Below are positions 9,545-18,853 of a DNA stretch of 56,786 nt, in pieces (within the stretch, counting starts at the first letter, position 1; the number at the start of each line of letters is the position of its first letter). A model generated the notes under the pieces. The model made no database searches. It had not been told where the DNA came from and worked only from the letters and a program-made list of their open reading frames with translations. This DNA comes from DASPRG01 sp963796125 (lineage in GTDB: Bacteria; Nitrospirota; Thermodesulfovibrionia; Thermodesulfovibrionales; SM23-35): positions 1 to 56,786 of the forward strand of contig CAWCKM010000053.1 in NCBI GenBank assembly GCA_963796125.1. Direction: 5' to 3'. Both the position numbers and the translations under genes were made by a program.

Positions 9545-12500
9545 TTAATCTCCCTTCTCCTTTTTCTCCAGAAGCTCTACATCGAGTCCGAGACTCTGGA
9601 GTTCTTTTATTAATACATGGAAAGATTCCGGGATCCCCGGTTCGAGAGTTGCATCTCCTTTTACAATAGCTTCATACATGTGTGCCCTCCCTGTAACATC
9701 ATCACTCTTAACGGTCAGAAATTCCTGGAGTGTATAGGCTGCACCATACGCCTCAAGCGCCCATACCTCCATTTCACCGAGCCTCTGTCCGCCAAACTGG
9801 GCTTTCCCTCCAAGGGGCTGCTGAGTAACAAGTGAGTAGGGACCGATTGAACGGGCGTGCATTTTATCATCTACGAGGTGATGGAGTTTCAGCATGTACA
9901 CATATCCGACAGTTACTGGTTTATCAAAGAGCTCACCAGTCTTGCCATCACAGAGCGTTATCTGCCCGTTTTTTGGAAGACCAGCCTTCCCGAGGTAATC
10001 TTTTATATCAGACTCTTTTGCCCCCTCGAAAACAGGAGTTGCTACATGAAGTCCCAGGGCTTTTGCAGCCCAGCCAAGGTGTGTTTCGAGTATCTGCCCG
10101 ACATTCATCCTTGATGGGACTCCCAGAGGGTTGAGAACTATATCAACAGGTGTTCCATCAGGCAAATACGGCATATCTTCTTCAGGGAGTACCATTGCAA
10201 CGACACCTTTGTTGCCATGCCGGCCTGCCATTTTATCACCAACCTGTACTTTCCGCTTCATTGCAACATATACTTTTACAACCTTATTTACTCCATGAGG
10301 AAGCTCGTCACCGGTCTTTACCCGGTCGATCTTTTCATCATACCCCGCTTCAAGATATCGGACGTATTGGTTCGTCTCATTATTCAGAACCTCCATCTTC
10401 TCCCGAACAGAAGAGTTCTCTATCTTGATGCGCATCAGATGTTCATCCTTTATCCTGCTGAGATGATCAGCCTTCAGTCTCCCCCCTTCAGGGCATATAA
10501 CCTCTTTGGTTTTCTGGTCTTTCACATCCTCGGTGATCTTTTGTCCAAGGAGGAGTTCTCTCAACTTTTTGACCTTCTCCTCCTTTATAATCCTTACCTC
10601 TTCTTCGAAATCCCGTTGTAATCTCTGTATATCATCTTCTTCTATGCTTTTTGCCCGTTCATCCTTTTCTGTCCCTTTTCTTGAAAATATCCTCACATCA
10701 ACAATGGTTCCTTCTATCCCCGGTGGGACATAAATGCAGCTTTCCTTTACTTCTTCTGCCTTTTCACCAAAGATGGCCCTCAGGAGTTTTTCTTCAGGCG
10801 TGAGTTGCGTTTCTCCTTTCGGTGTAACTTTACCTACAAGAATATCCCCTGGTTTAACTTCTGCACCGATACGGATAATGCCGCTTTCGTCGAGATCTTT
10901 CAGCGCCTCTTCTCCGACATTGGGAATATCCCTTGTGATTTCTTCAGGCCCCAGCTTTGTCTCTCTTGATTCGAGCTCAAACTCTTCAATATGAACTGAT
11001 GTAAAGACATCATCCTTTACAAGCCTCTCACTAACAAGGATTGCGTCCTCAAAATTGTACCCGCCCCAGGGCATAAAAGCTACAAGGACATTCTTGCCAA
11101 GGGCGAGTTCCCCGAGTTCGGTAGAAGGTCCCTCAGCAAGGATGCTGTCGTGTTCAACAAAATCACCAATCCTTACAATCGGTCTCTGATTAATACAGGT
11201 TGCCTGATTAGACCTGTGAAATTTTATGAGGTTATATATGTCAACATTTCTACCCTCATCGGAAACCCTCACGACTATCCGTGATGCGTCAACACTCTCA
11301 ACAACACCAGCCCTTTTTGCCTGCACAAGGGCACCGGAATCCCTTGCTGCAACGTCTTCCATGCCTGTACCTACAATCGGGGCTTCGGGTTTTAAAAGCG
11401 GTACAGCCTGCCTCTGCATATTAGAACCCATCAGGGCTCTGTTTGCGTCATCGTTCTCGAGGAAGGGGATAAGAGATGCAGAAACTCCTACAATCTGCTT
11501 TGGCGACACATCCATGTACTGTACTTCCTGCGGTGATACCATCCGGAAGTCCCCTCCAACCCTCGCAGAAACAGTCTCTCCAAGGAGATTGCCTTGTTTA
11601 TCCATGGGAGATGTTGCCTCAGCAATAATATATTTTTCACCGTCTATCGCTGAAAGGTACTCAATCGTTTTTGTTACCTTTCCATTCACGACTTTTCTGT
11701 AAGGAACTTCTATGAATCCAAAATCATTCACCCTTGCATATGTGGCAAGAGAGGTTATGAGTCCAATATTCGGGCCCTCTGGTGTCTCTATCGGGCATAT
11801 CCTCCCGTAGTGTGTTGGGTGGACATCCCTGACTTCAAAACCGGCTCTCTCACGGGTGAGACCGCCGGGACCAAGGGCAGAAAGCCTCCTTTTATGGGTA
11901 ATCTCGGAGAGGGGGTTTGTCTGATCCATAAACTGGCTGAGCTGGCTTGAGCCAAAAAACTCTTTGACAGCTGCTACCACGGGTTTGGCATTGATGAGGT
12001 CATGGGGCATTGCGATCTCAAGGTCGGTGAGCGTCATTTTTTCCTTCACTGCCCGCTCCATCCTCACGAGTCCTATCCTGAACTGGTTCTCAAGAAGTTC
12101 CCCAACGCCTCTGACTCTCCTGTTCCCGAGGTGATCTATATCATCAACTTCACCCTTTCCTGTCCTGAGTGCAAACAGATATCTTACAATCTCTATGATG
12201 TCTTTATCAGTAAGCACCCTTTTTTCGAAAGGAACGTCAATACCAAGTCTTTTATTTAATTTCAGGCGTCCAACAGGTGCAAGGTCATATCGCTTTGCAT
12301 CAAAAAACAATCCATTAAACAACGCCCTTGCAGCATTTAAGGTGGGCGGTTCACCAGGTCTCAGTTTTTTGTATATCTCTACAAGGGCTTCATCCCCTGT
12401 ACTCACGCCATCTGTCAACAGGGTATCTCGGAGGGAAGACAGATAGTTGACATTATCTATAAAAAGCAGGCTGAGAGTATCAATCCTGACAGAGAGAATC

Positions 12501-13477
12501 TTCTTCAATGCATCTTCGGTAATCACCTCATTGCCTTCGAGTATCACCTCTCCTGTTGATGGATCTATGATGTCCTTCAGGGTAACCCGCCCGACAATCT
12601 CTTCCCGCGAGACGAGTACCTCCTTGATCCCAAAGGCATCCATTTTTTTAATAGCACCTCTCGTAATCTTGCTCCCTTCCTTAACGACCAGCTCTTTTGA
12701 CTGAGGGTCAACAATGTTCTGAGAAGATTTAATCCCTACGAGAACTTCACTGACAGGGCGTGTAAATTTATTTTTCTCTATCTTTATAGTTTCGATGGGA
12801 TAGAATATTTTCAGGAGGTCTTCATTCGTATAACCGAGGGCCTTAAGAACTATCGTAGCCGGAAGTTTTTTCCGCCTGTCTATCCTCACGTACAAGATAT
12901 CTTTTGCATCAAACTCAAAATCGAGCCACGAACCTCTTGAGGGAATCACCCTTGCAGAATAGAGGAGCCTTCCGCTTGAGTGTGTTTTCCCCTTGTCATA
13001 ACTGAAAAAAACTCCTGGTGACCGATGGAGCTGACTGACAACAACACGTTCTGTACCGTTAACGATGAACGTCCCTGTATCAGTCATTAAAGGCATTTCA
13101 CCGATATAGACATCTTCCTCTCTCGATTCCCTTAATCTCTTGTTGCCCTTCTGCTCAACCTCCCAGAAATTGAGTTTCACTTTAATTTTCAGTGCAGCCG
13201 CATAGGTAATTCCTTTCTGAAGACAGTCACGGACACTGAACTTTGGTTCGCTTACGATATAACCCAAAAACTCTATCGAGGCTGTTTCATTGTAGTCCAT
13301 TATCGGAAAGACACTGAGAAATGCAGCCTGCAGCCCAGACTCCTCCCTTCCGTCAGGAGGGATATCTTTCTGTAAAAACTTATCAAAAGACCTCTTCTGT
13401 ATTTCTACAAGGTTAGGAACTTCAAGAAAGAGAGGTACCTTTCCAAAGCGTAATCTTTCTCTTAAAACTATAGCCAT
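9545..13477 (-). CDS. rpoB: DNA-directed RNA polymerase subunit beta
   Basis: An intact gene of 1,310 residues, normal for this subunit. It shows the fork and rifampicin region FMDQTNPLSEITHKRRLSALGPGG, the link ETPEGPNIGLI, the nucleotide-binding segment (GVVAMVLPEEDMPYL) and the C-terminal GGKAQFGGQRLGEMEVWALEAYGA. The rifampicin-region residues read as wild type at the commonly mutated positions. The ATG at 13477 is preceded by AGGAG at 4 bases spacing. It follows rplL after a spacer of about 190 bases that holds a hairpin and is nearly joined to rpoC. Confidence 0.98.
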   Translation of the reverse strand: MAIVLRERLRFGKVPLFLEVPNLVEIQKRSFDKFLQKDIPPDGREESGLQAAFLSVFPIMDYNETASIEFLGYIVSEPKFSVRDCLQKGITYAAALKIKVKLNFWEVEQKGNKRLRESREEDVYIGEMPLMTDTGTFIVNGTERVVVSQLHRSPGVFFSYDKGKTHSSGRLLYSARVIPSRGSWLDFEFDAKDILYVRIDRRKKLPATIVLKALGYTNEDLLKIFYPIETIKIEKNKFTRPVSEVLVGIKSSQNIVDPQSKELVVKEGSKITRGAIKKMDAFGIKEVLVSREEIVGRVTLKDIIDPSTGEVILEGNEVITEDALKKILSVRIDTLSLLFIDNVNYLSSLRDTLLTDGVSTGDEALVEIYKKLRPGEPPTLNAARALFNGLFFDAKRYDLAPVGRLKLNKRLGIDVPFEKRVLTDKDIIEIVRYLFALRTGKGEVDDIDHLGNRRVRGVGELLENQFRIGLVRMERAVKEKMTLTDLEIAMPHDLINAKPVVAAVKEFFGSSQLSQFMDQTNPLSEITHKRRLSALGPGGLTRERAGFEVRDVHPTHYGRICPIETPEGPNIGLITSLATYARVNDFGFIEVPYRKVVNGKVTKTIEYLSAIDGEKYIIAEATSPMDKQGNLLGETVSARVGGDFRMVSPQEVQYMDVSPKQIVGVSASLIPFLENDDANRALMGSNMQRQAVPLLKPEAPIVGTGMEDVAARDSGALVQAKRAGVVESVDASRIVVRVSDEGRNVDIYNLIKFHRSNQATCINQRPIVRIGDFVEHDSILAEGPSTELGELALGKNVLVAFMPWGGYNFEDAILVSERLVKDDVFTSVHIEEFELESRETKLGPEEITRDIPNVGEEALKDLDESGIIRIGAEVKPGDILVGKVTPKGETQLTPEEKLLRAIFGEKAEEVKESCIYVPPGIEGTIVDVRIFSRKGTEKDERAKSIEEDDIQRLQRDFEEEVRIIKEEKVKKLRELLLGQKITEDVKDQKTKEVICPEGGRLKADHLSRIKDEHLMRIKIENSSVREKMEVLNNETNQYVRYLEAGYDEKIDRVKTGDELPHGVNKVVKVYVAMKRKVQVGDKMAGRHGNKGVVAMVLPEEDMPYLPDGTPVDIVLNPLGVPSRMNVGQILETHLGWAAKALGLHVATPVFEGAKESDIKDYLGKAGLPKNGQITLCDGKTGELFDKPVTVGYVYMLKLHHLVDDKMHARSIGPYSLVTQQPLGGKAQFGGQRLGEMEVWALEAYGAAYTLQEFLTVKSDDVTGRAHMYEAIVKGDATLEPGIPESFHVLIKELQSLGLDVELLEKKEKGD

Positions 13478-13616
13478 ACTTCTCCTTTTTTCTTTCTTAG
13501 GTTGGGAATCAGGTCAGATAAAATATTCAATATTAATGGGTTTAGTTTTTTATTGTATCAAAAATTGTATAGTTTTTTCTCGCAACCATTCTTTGAGGAC
13601 TCGAACTCTTTTTGGG

Positions 13617-13665
13617 TTTGGGATTAGGTGAGACATGCCGTCTTCAGAAACCTAATCCCCAACAT
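13617..13665 (-). promoter_or_regulatory. Hairpin in the rplL-rpoB spacer
   Basis: On the minus strand GGGGATTAGGT pairs with ACCTAATCCC across about 20 bases. No U-run follows, so it is not a standard terminator. Its place between rplL and rpoB matches where E. coli has an attenuator and RNase III processing site, but that function is only inferred here. Confidence 0.5.
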
Positions 13666-13671
13666 CAAGTC

Positions 13672-14058
13672 CTATTTAACTTCTACTGTTGCACCTTGTT
13701 CTTCAAGTTTTGCCTTTACTGAGTCAGCTTCCTCTTTGGAAACACCTGTTTTAACAGGCTTGGGAGCCCCATCGACAAGGTCCTTAGCCTCTTTGAGTCC
13801 GAGTGAGGTAAGTTCTCTTACAACTTTTATGACCTGTATCTTCTTTTCACCAGCAGCAGTGAGGATGACATCAAAACTTGTCTTTTCCTCTGCCTCTGGT
13901 GCAGCCGCTCCAGCAGCAACTCCTGGCATAGCAGCCATGGCCATTGGCGCCGCAGCAGTTACACCATATCTCTCCTCAAATTCTTTTATAAACTTTGACA
14001 TCTCAAGAACCGTCATCGTGTCGATAAACTCAAAAACTTCTTCCTTTGTAATAGCCAT
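13672..14058 (-). CDS. rplL: 50S ribosomal protein L7/L12
   Basis: A 128-residue stalk protein with an N-terminal dimerisation helix (MAITKEEVFEFIDTM), an Ala/Gly-rich hinge (AAAPMAMAAMPG) and the C-terminal factor-binding domain (EKTSFDVILTAAGEKKIQVIK, then LGLKEAKDLVDGAPK). The length is typical. A GAGGAT-type ribosome site precedes ATG 14058. It lies about 100 bases downstream of rplJ, after a spacer rich in TAGTTAGTAG-like repeats. The protein forms multiple dimers on L10 and recruits EF-Tu and EF-G. Confidence 0.97.
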   Translation of the reverse strand: MAITKEEVFEFIDTMTVLEMSKFIKEFEERYGVTAAAPMAMAAMPGVAAGAAAPEAEEKTSFDVILTAAGEKKIQVIKVVRELTSLGLKEAKDLVDGAPKPVKTGVSKEEADSVKAKLEEQGATVEVK

Positions 14059-14161
14059 TCCTTATATCCTCCTTATATTGTCAGTAGCTATGCAGTTAGT
14101 AACAAGCAGCCAAGGGAGAGAAAATAATTTTGCTCTTCCTTAACTACTAAGCTGCTGACTA

Positions 14162-14680
14162 CTAACTACTTCTTTTAATTTTCAATGCTTCCATTGCATG
14201 GATAAAACTATTAATTGTGGCACTGAGGGCAGCTCCGAATTTACCAATCGATGCTTGCAATGAACCCGCGATCACGGATAGCAATACCTTCCTCGAAGGT
14301 AGTTCAGCAACAGCCTTTATATCATCCGGCATGCAGAGCTTTCCCTCGATAATCCCGCTCCTGACCTTTAGCTTTTCATTCTTTTTTGAATACTCGAGTA
14401 TCCGTTTCGCTGTCATCACAGGGTCATCGTAACTGATAACGATGCCGACAGGACCCTTGAAAGAGTCCTGAGCAGCAGAGACGGAAGTCCCCCGAGATGC
14501 AATGGTAGCAAGGGTATTTTTAACTACCTTGTACAGTATACCTTTTTCCCTGAGGAGACTCCTTAAATCTGAGAGTTCAGCAACCGTCAATCCACGGTAA
14601 TCAGTAAAGATCAATGCCCTTGCTTTATTAAACTCGTCGTTAAGCTCTGTTATGACCTGCTCTTTTTTGCCCTTTTTCAG
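14162..14680 (-). CDS. rplJ: 50S ribosomal protein L10, apparent CTG start
   Basis: L10 anchors the L7/L12 stalk to 23S rRNA. The central segment LIFTDYRGLTVAELSDLR and the VVKNTLA segment identify it. The family's N-terminal Lys-rich stretch (KKGKKEQVITELNDEF) lies upstream of the first ATG, so translation must start earlier. The only codon placed correctly is CTG at 14680-14678, preceded by AAGGGGG at about 7 bases. This gives 172 residues, the usual L10 length. Either a true CTG start or a miscalled ATG base explains it. The gene starts just after the rplA stop (14682), so coupling is likely. Confidence 0.93.
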   Translation of the reverse strand: MKKGKKEQVITELNDEFNKARALIFTDYRGLTVAELSDLRSLLREKGILYKVVKNTLATIASRGTSVSAAQDSFKGPVGIVISYDDPVMTAKRILEYSKKNEKLKVRSGIIEGKLCMPDDIKAVAELPSRKVLLSVIAGSLQASIGKFGAALSATINSFIHAMEALKIKRSS

Positions 14681-14681
14681 G

Positions 14682-15380
14682 TTATACCCCCTTCCCCAGA
14701 GATGCTATATCAACGGTCACCCCCGGTCCCATAGTTGATGAGATGGATATTTTTTTCAGATACTTTCCTTTGCTTGTTGCTGGTTTAGCCTTGACTACAG
14801 AATCAACCACAGCCCTGGCATTATCAAATAGTTTCTGATTATCAAAAGACACTTTCCCTATCGAAACATGGATAATCCCTGCCTTTTCTGCTTTATATTC
14901 AACCTTCCCTGCCTTTATCTCTTTAACTGCCCTCGATATATCAAATGTTACTGTACCAAGTTTAGGGTTTGGCATAAGTCCTCGTGGGCCGAGTATCTTT
15001 CCCAATTTCCCCACAAGACCCATCATGTCAGGGGTAGCAACAGTCTTATCGAAGTCAAGCCATCCCTTGCTTATCTTCTCAACGAGGTCTTCTGCTCCGA
15101 TAATGTCTGCACCTGCATCGGCAGCCTCTTTCTCTTTTTCTCCCTTTGCAAACACCAGAACCTTTACTTTTTTGCCAATGCCATGGGGGAGGACAACAGA
15201 CCCCTTGACCATCTGATCTGACTTTTTTGGATCAATACCAAGATTGAAAGCTAAGTCAACAGTCTCATCAAACTTTGCATAGGACGATTCTTTGACGATG
15301 CGTATTGCCTCATCAAGAGAGTAGTCCCTGATTCTCTCGATTTTCTCTTTTGCTGCCCTTATCTTCTTTCCCTTTTCCAT
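14682..15380 (-). CDS. rplA: 50S ribosomal protein L1
   Basis: A 232-residue protein, typical for L1. It shows the family core LGPRGLMPNPKLGTVT and the C-terminal SSTMGPGVTVD. It binds 23S rRNA at the L1 stalk and in many bacteria represses its own operon. It lies 9 bases after rplK and almost touches rplJ. No clear L1 regulatory mimic was recognised in the spacer. Confidence 0.97.
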   Translation of the reverse strand: MEKGKKIRAAKEKIERIRDYSLDEAIRIVKESSYAKFDETVDLAFNLGIDPKKSDQMVKGSVVLPHGIGKKVKVLVFAKGEKEKEAADAGADIIGAEDLVEKISKGWLDFDKTVATPDMMGLVGKLGKILGPRGLMPNPKLGTVTFDISRAVKEIKAGKVEYKAEKAGIIHVSIGKVSFDNQKLFDNARAVVDSVVKAKPATSKGKYLKKISISSTMGPGVTVDIASLGKGV

Positions 15381-15389
15381 TTTCCACCC

Positions 15390-15821
15390 TTACTCTATTA
15401 TTTCAATGCCCATGCTTCTCGCAGTACCTTTGATTATCTTTTCAGCCTCATCAAGTGAATAGGCATTCAGATCCGGTAGTTTCTTCTGAGCTATTTCCTT
15501 GACCTGCGCTGAGGTTATTTTTCCAACCTTTTCCTTATTGGGTGTGCTTGACCCTTTTATGATCCCTGCTGCCTTTTTCAGCAGGTCTGACGCAGGTGGT
15601 GTTTTGGTTATAAACGTAAAGGAGCGATCCGCATAAACCGTTAATACCACAGGTATTATGGTGTCTCCCAGCGCCTGAGTCTGTGCATTAAAGGCCTTGC
15701 AGAATTCCATAATGTTGATACCATGTGGACCGAGGGCTGGTCCCACAGGTGGTGCCGGATTCGCCTTTCCTGCAGGTATCTGAAGCTTTACTTGAGCAGC
15801 CACTACCTTTTTCTTCGCCAT
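15390..15821 (-). CDS. rplK: 50S ribosomal protein L11
   Basis: A 143-residue protein starting MAKKKVVAAQVKLQIPAGKA with the conserved PPVGPALGPHGINIMEFCKAFN and a C-terminal rRNA-binding domain ending AGTARSMGIEIIE-like (here KGTARSMGIEIIE). It forms the GTPase-associated centre with L10 and the 23S rRNA. A GGAGG-type site precedes ATG 15821. It sits 25 bases after nusG. Confidence 0.97.
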   Translation of the reverse strand: MAKKKVVAAQVKLQIPAGKANPAPPVGPALGPHGINIMEFCKAFNAQTQALGDTIIPVVLTVYADRSFTFITKTPPASDLLKKAAGIIKGSSTPNKEKVGKITSAQVKEIAQKKLPDLNAYSLDEAEKIIKGTARSMGIEIIE

Positions 15822-15846
15822 TTGAACCTCCTAAGGGTCGTAGACC

Positions 15847-16371
15847 TTATGCCTTTTCTACCTGAGAAAAATTAAGTTCTACAGACGTTTGCCTGCCAAA
15901 TATGCTAACCATAACGTATAGTCTCCCGTGGTCTATATCAACGTCTTCCACATAACCAACAAAATTAGTGAAAGGACCATCGATGATCCTAATCTGCTCT
16001 CCCTTCGAGAATTTCGTCCTGACCTGTGGCACAGGCCCTTTTTCAATCTGCTGAAGGACAACCGCAACCTCCTCCTCAGAAAGGGCAACCGGGGTTGTGC
16101 CACCAACAAATCCGGTGACTCGCGGCGTGTTCCTGACAAGCTGCCATGTCTCGTCATCCAGTTCCATCTCAACAAGAATATACCCGGGATAAAATTTCTT
16201 GTCGCTCTCTCTCTTTTTGCCACCTTTGAGTTCTATGATCTTCTCAGCAGGTATGAGAATCCTCGTGATTTTGTCCTGGAGTCCTTTTTTATCTGTCCTC
16301 TCTTGTATCGTAAGCTTCACTTTTTCCTCATATCCCGAATAGGTGTGGACAACATACCAGTTTTTAGCCAT
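15847..16371 (-). CDS. nusG: Transcription termination/antitermination factor NusG
   Basis: A 174-residue protein with the NGN domain (KNWYVVHTYSGYEEKVK, then FYPGYILVEMELDD and RNTPRVTGFVGG) and a C-terminal KOW domain (KGEQIRIIDGPFTNFVGYVED). It couples RNA polymerase to Rho, NusE and the ribosome. It begins 3 bases after secE, the classical arrangement. Confidence 0.97.
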   Translation of the reverse strand: MAKNWYVVHTYSGYEEKVKLTIQERTDKKGLQDKITRILIPAEKIIELKGGKKRESDKKFYPGYILVEMELDDETWQLVRNTPRVTGFVGGTTPVALSEEEVAVVLQQIEKGPVPQVRTKFSKGEQIRIIDGPFTNFVGYVEDVDIDHGRLYVMVSIFGRQTSVELNFSQVEKA

Positions 16372-16374
16372 TTG

Positions 16375-16566
16375 TCACCGCAGCGCAATCCCGACCAGTT
16401 TTGAAAGGCCAAGGTCAACAAGCCCAAGGAATATTGAGATAACCAATACAGTGACGATAACAACCCAGGTCGAACCCATGAGTTCATCCCGTGAAGGGAA
16501 AACTACTTTCTTAATCTCAATCTTTACCTCTTTAAAAAATTCCTTAACTTTATTTACCAATTGCAT
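16375..16566 (-). CDS. secE: Preprotein translocase subunit SecE
   Basis: A short (63 residues) single-span SecE. It has an amphipathic N-terminal helix (NKVKEFFKEVKIEIKKVVFP), then the conserved PSRDELMGSTW turn and one membrane segment (VVIVTVLVISIFLGLVD). It clamps SecY in the inner membrane. The order tRNA-Trp, secE, nusG is conserved in many bacteria. Confidence 0.95.
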   Translation of the reverse strand: MQLVNKVKEFFKEVKIEIKKVVFPSRDELMGSTWVVIVTVLVISIFLGLVDLGLSKLVGIALR

Positions 16567-16598
16567 TAAATATATACCTTTTTAACTTTTACCGTTCC

Positions 16599-16675
16599 TG
16601 GCAGGCCAGGAGGGATTTGAACCCCCAACCCTCGGATTTGGAGTCCGATGCTCTCGCCGTTAGAGCTACTGGCCT
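16599..16675 (-). tRNA. tRNA-Trp (CCA anticodon)
   Basis: The acceptor stem AGGCCAG/CTGGCCT is followed by G and an encoded CCA. The anticodon loop CTCCAAA gives anticodon CCA, and the T-arm reads GGGGGTTCAAATCCC. Its first two bases are the last two bases of the rpmG stop codon. It lies between rpmG and secE. Confidence 0.95.
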
Positions 16676-16826
16676 ATGCCTTTATCTCCTTGTGTACTGT
16701 ATGTTTTCTGCAATGCCTGCAGTATTTTTTCAACTGAAGTTTATCCGGAGTATTCTTTTTATTCTTCATGCTTGAATAATTTCTATGCTTGCACTCTGTA
16801 CATTGAAAAAGAATTATATCACGCAT
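16674..16826 (-). CDS. rpmG: 50S ribosomal protein L33
   Basis: A short gene of 50 codons plus stop. It begins MRDIILFQCTECKHRNYSS and has the two zinc knuckles CTEC and CRHC, so it is the zinc-binding form of L33. The TAG stop (16676-16674) overlaps the 5' end of tRNA-Trp by two bases. The position between tuf and secE is conserved in many bacteria. It is one of the zinc-bearing ribosomal proteins that often have zinc-free paralogs; none is seen here. Confidence 0.95.
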   Translation of the reverse strand: MRDIILFQCTECKHRNYSSMKNKKNTPDKLQLKKYCRHCRKHTVHKEIKA

Positions 16827-16853
16827 TTCCTGATTTCCTCTTCATCTGTGTTT

Positions 16854-18053
16854 TCACTCCCGTATTTCCGTAACAACACCAGCCCCTACCGTCCTTCCAC
16901 CCTCTCTGATTGCAAACCTTAATTCCTTCTCCATCGCTATTGGCACTATGAGATCTATCAACAGACTTATGTTGTCTCCAGGCATCACCATCTCTACCCC
17001 TTCAGGTAGTTGCGCTACTCCTGTCACATCCGTCGTCCTGAAATAAAATTGAGGCCTGTATCCCTTGAAAAATGGTGTGTGCCTCCCACCCTCTTCCTTC
17101 GTCAATACATATACCTCTGCCTTGAACTTCGTATGAGGCGTTATGCTCCCAGGCTTCGCAAGAACCATCCCGCGCTCCACTTCATCCTTACCCGTGCCCC
17201 TCAGCAATACCCCTATGTTGTCCCCGGCTCGTCCTTCATCCAAAAGCTTCCTGAACATCTCTACTCCCGTGGCTACCGTCTTCCTCGTCTCCCGTATCCC
17301 TACTATCTCTACCTCTTCTCCTACCTTGACTATCCCGCGCTCCACTCTCCCCGTTACCACGGTCCCGCGTCCGGATATCGAAAATACATCCTCTATCGGC
17401 ATCAAAAATGGCTTCTCTATCGGCCGCTCAGGTGTCGGTATGTAACTGTCCACCGCATCCATCAGTGCCTGTATGCTCTTGTATTCCTCTGCACCCATAT
17501 CCGTGCTCGTGCTCTCCATCGCCTTCAACGCACTGCCCCTGAGCACCGGTATCTTGTCGCCGGGAAATTGATACTTCGTCAACAACTCCCTCACCTCAAG
17601 CTCTACTAAATCCAAAAGCTCAGGATCATCTACCATGTCTACCTTGTTCATGAATACCACGATGTACGGTACCCCTACCTGCCTCGCCAATAATATGTGC
17701 TCCCTCGTCTGCGGCATCGGCCCATCGTTGGCCCCCACGACCAGGATCGCTCCATCCATCTGCGCCGCACCCGTTATCATGTTCTTTATGTAATCAGCAT
17801 GCCCGGGACAATCTACATGCGCATAGTGCCTCTTGTCCGTCTCATACTCTACATGTGCCGTCGCTATCGTGATCCCTCTCGCCTTCTCTTCAGGTGCATT
17901 GTCAATGCTGTCAAATGATCGGTACTGTGCCATGCCCTTCATCGCTAAATATTTCGTGATCGCCGATGTCAGTGTCGTCTTCCCATGGTCTATATGTCCT
18001 ATCGTCCCTACATTTACATGGGGCTTTACCCTCTCGAATTTAGCCTTTGCCAT
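16854..18053 (-). CDS. tuf: Elongation factor Tu
   Basis: An intact 399-residue EF-Tu. G1 is GHIDHGKTTL, followed by DCPGHADY, NKVDMVDD and the SALKAME region, then beta-barrel domains II and III with RTVGAGVVTEI at the end. It delivers aminoacyl-tRNA to the ribosome. Codon use is noticeably richer in C at third positions than in neighbouring genes, as expected for a highly expressed gene. It lies just after a four-tRNA cluster in the same order as the E. coli tufB locus. Confidence 0.98.
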   Translation of the reverse strand: MAKAKFERVKPHVNVGTIGHIDHGKTTLTSAITKYLAMKGMAQYRSFDSIDNAPEEKARGITIATAHVEYETDKRHYAHVDCPGHADYIKNMITGAAQMDGAILVVGANDGPMPQTREHILLARQVGVPYIVVFMNKVDMVDDPELLDLVELEVRELLTKYQFPGDKIPVLRGSALKAMESTSTDMGAEEYKSIQALMDAVDSYIPTPERPIEKPFLMPIEDVFSISGRGTVVTGRVERGIVKVGEEVEIVGIRETRKTVATGVEMFRKLLDEGRAGDNIGVLLRGTGKDEVERGMVLAKPGSITPHTKFKAEVYVLTKEEGGRHTPFFKGYRPQFYFRTTDVTGVAQLPEGVEMVMPGDNISLLIDLIVPIAMEKELRFAIREGGRTVGAGVVTEIRE

Positions 18054-18147
18054 ATATCCCTCCTTGTTTCAGTTGTTAGTTCTTTATGGACGTCAGTTTC
18101 AGTTTCGAAACTAACAACTAATCACTGCTAATTAATCACTGCCGTTC

Positions 18148-18223
18148 TGGAGCCCATGACCGGGATTGAACCGGTGACCTCATCCTTACCAAGGATGTGC
18201 TCTGCCAACTGAGCTACATGGGC
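18148..18223 (-). tRNA. tRNA-Thr (GGT anticodon)
   Basis: A 76-base cloverleaf with acceptor GCCCATG/CATGGGC, encoded TCCA end, anticodon loop TTGGTAA (GGT) and T-arm CCGGTTCAATCCCGG. It is immediately upstream of tuf. Confidence 0.95.
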
Positions 18224-18350
18224 ATTAACTACAGTTGCATGTGAAAAGTTTAACGTTACCAGTTTTAAATCTCTTTTGCCTATTTCCATTAACTTTTAAT
18301 TTATAACTCTTAACCAACAACTGCAAAATTTGTCTTAAAAATTTTGCTCA

Positions 18351-18425
18351 TGGAGCGGGAAACGGGATTCGAACCCGCGACCCTCAGCTTGGAAGGCTGA
18401 CGCTCTACCACTGAGCTACTCCCGC
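18351..18425 (-). tRNA. tRNA-Gly (TCC anticodon)
   Basis: A 75-base cloverleaf with acceptor GCGGGAG/TTCCCGC, encoded CCA, anticodon loop CTTCCAA (TCC) and T-arm GCGGGTTCGAATCCCGT. It is third in the tuf tRNA cluster. Confidence 0.95.
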
Positions 18426-18555
18426 ACCCCTAAAAAAGTCAAAAGTGAAAAGTTATAAGTTAAAAGCTTTAAGAAAATCCATTCTTAAAATTCTTCACTT
18501 TTCAACTCTTAATTTTTAACTCTTAACTTCAAAATTTGCTTTGCAAATTTTCTAA

Positions 18556-18637
<82 letters not shown>

Positions 18638-18654
18638 TCTACAAGTTATACCTA

Positions 18655-18730
18655 TGGAGCCACCGAAGGGAATCGAACCCCCGACCCGCTGATTACAAAT
18701 CAGCTGCTCTGCCTGCTGAGCTACGGTGGC
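18655..18730 (-). tRNA. tRNA-Thr (TGT anticodon)
   Basis: A 76-base cloverleaf with acceptor GCCACCG/CGGTGGC, encoded CCA, anticodon loop TTTGTAA (TGT) and T-arm GGGGGTTCGATTCCC. It is first in the cluster and 17 bases from tRNA-Tyr. Confidence 0.95.
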
Positions 18731-18853
18731 TTCATAGTTTTTAAAAATGCTATGGGCTGAAAAAAGGAACACTAATCCCTTAAAAATTAATCCAGTAATT
18801 TAACAGGGAATATTATAAAATGGTCAATTGCAAAAATGCAAGGATAACATCAT

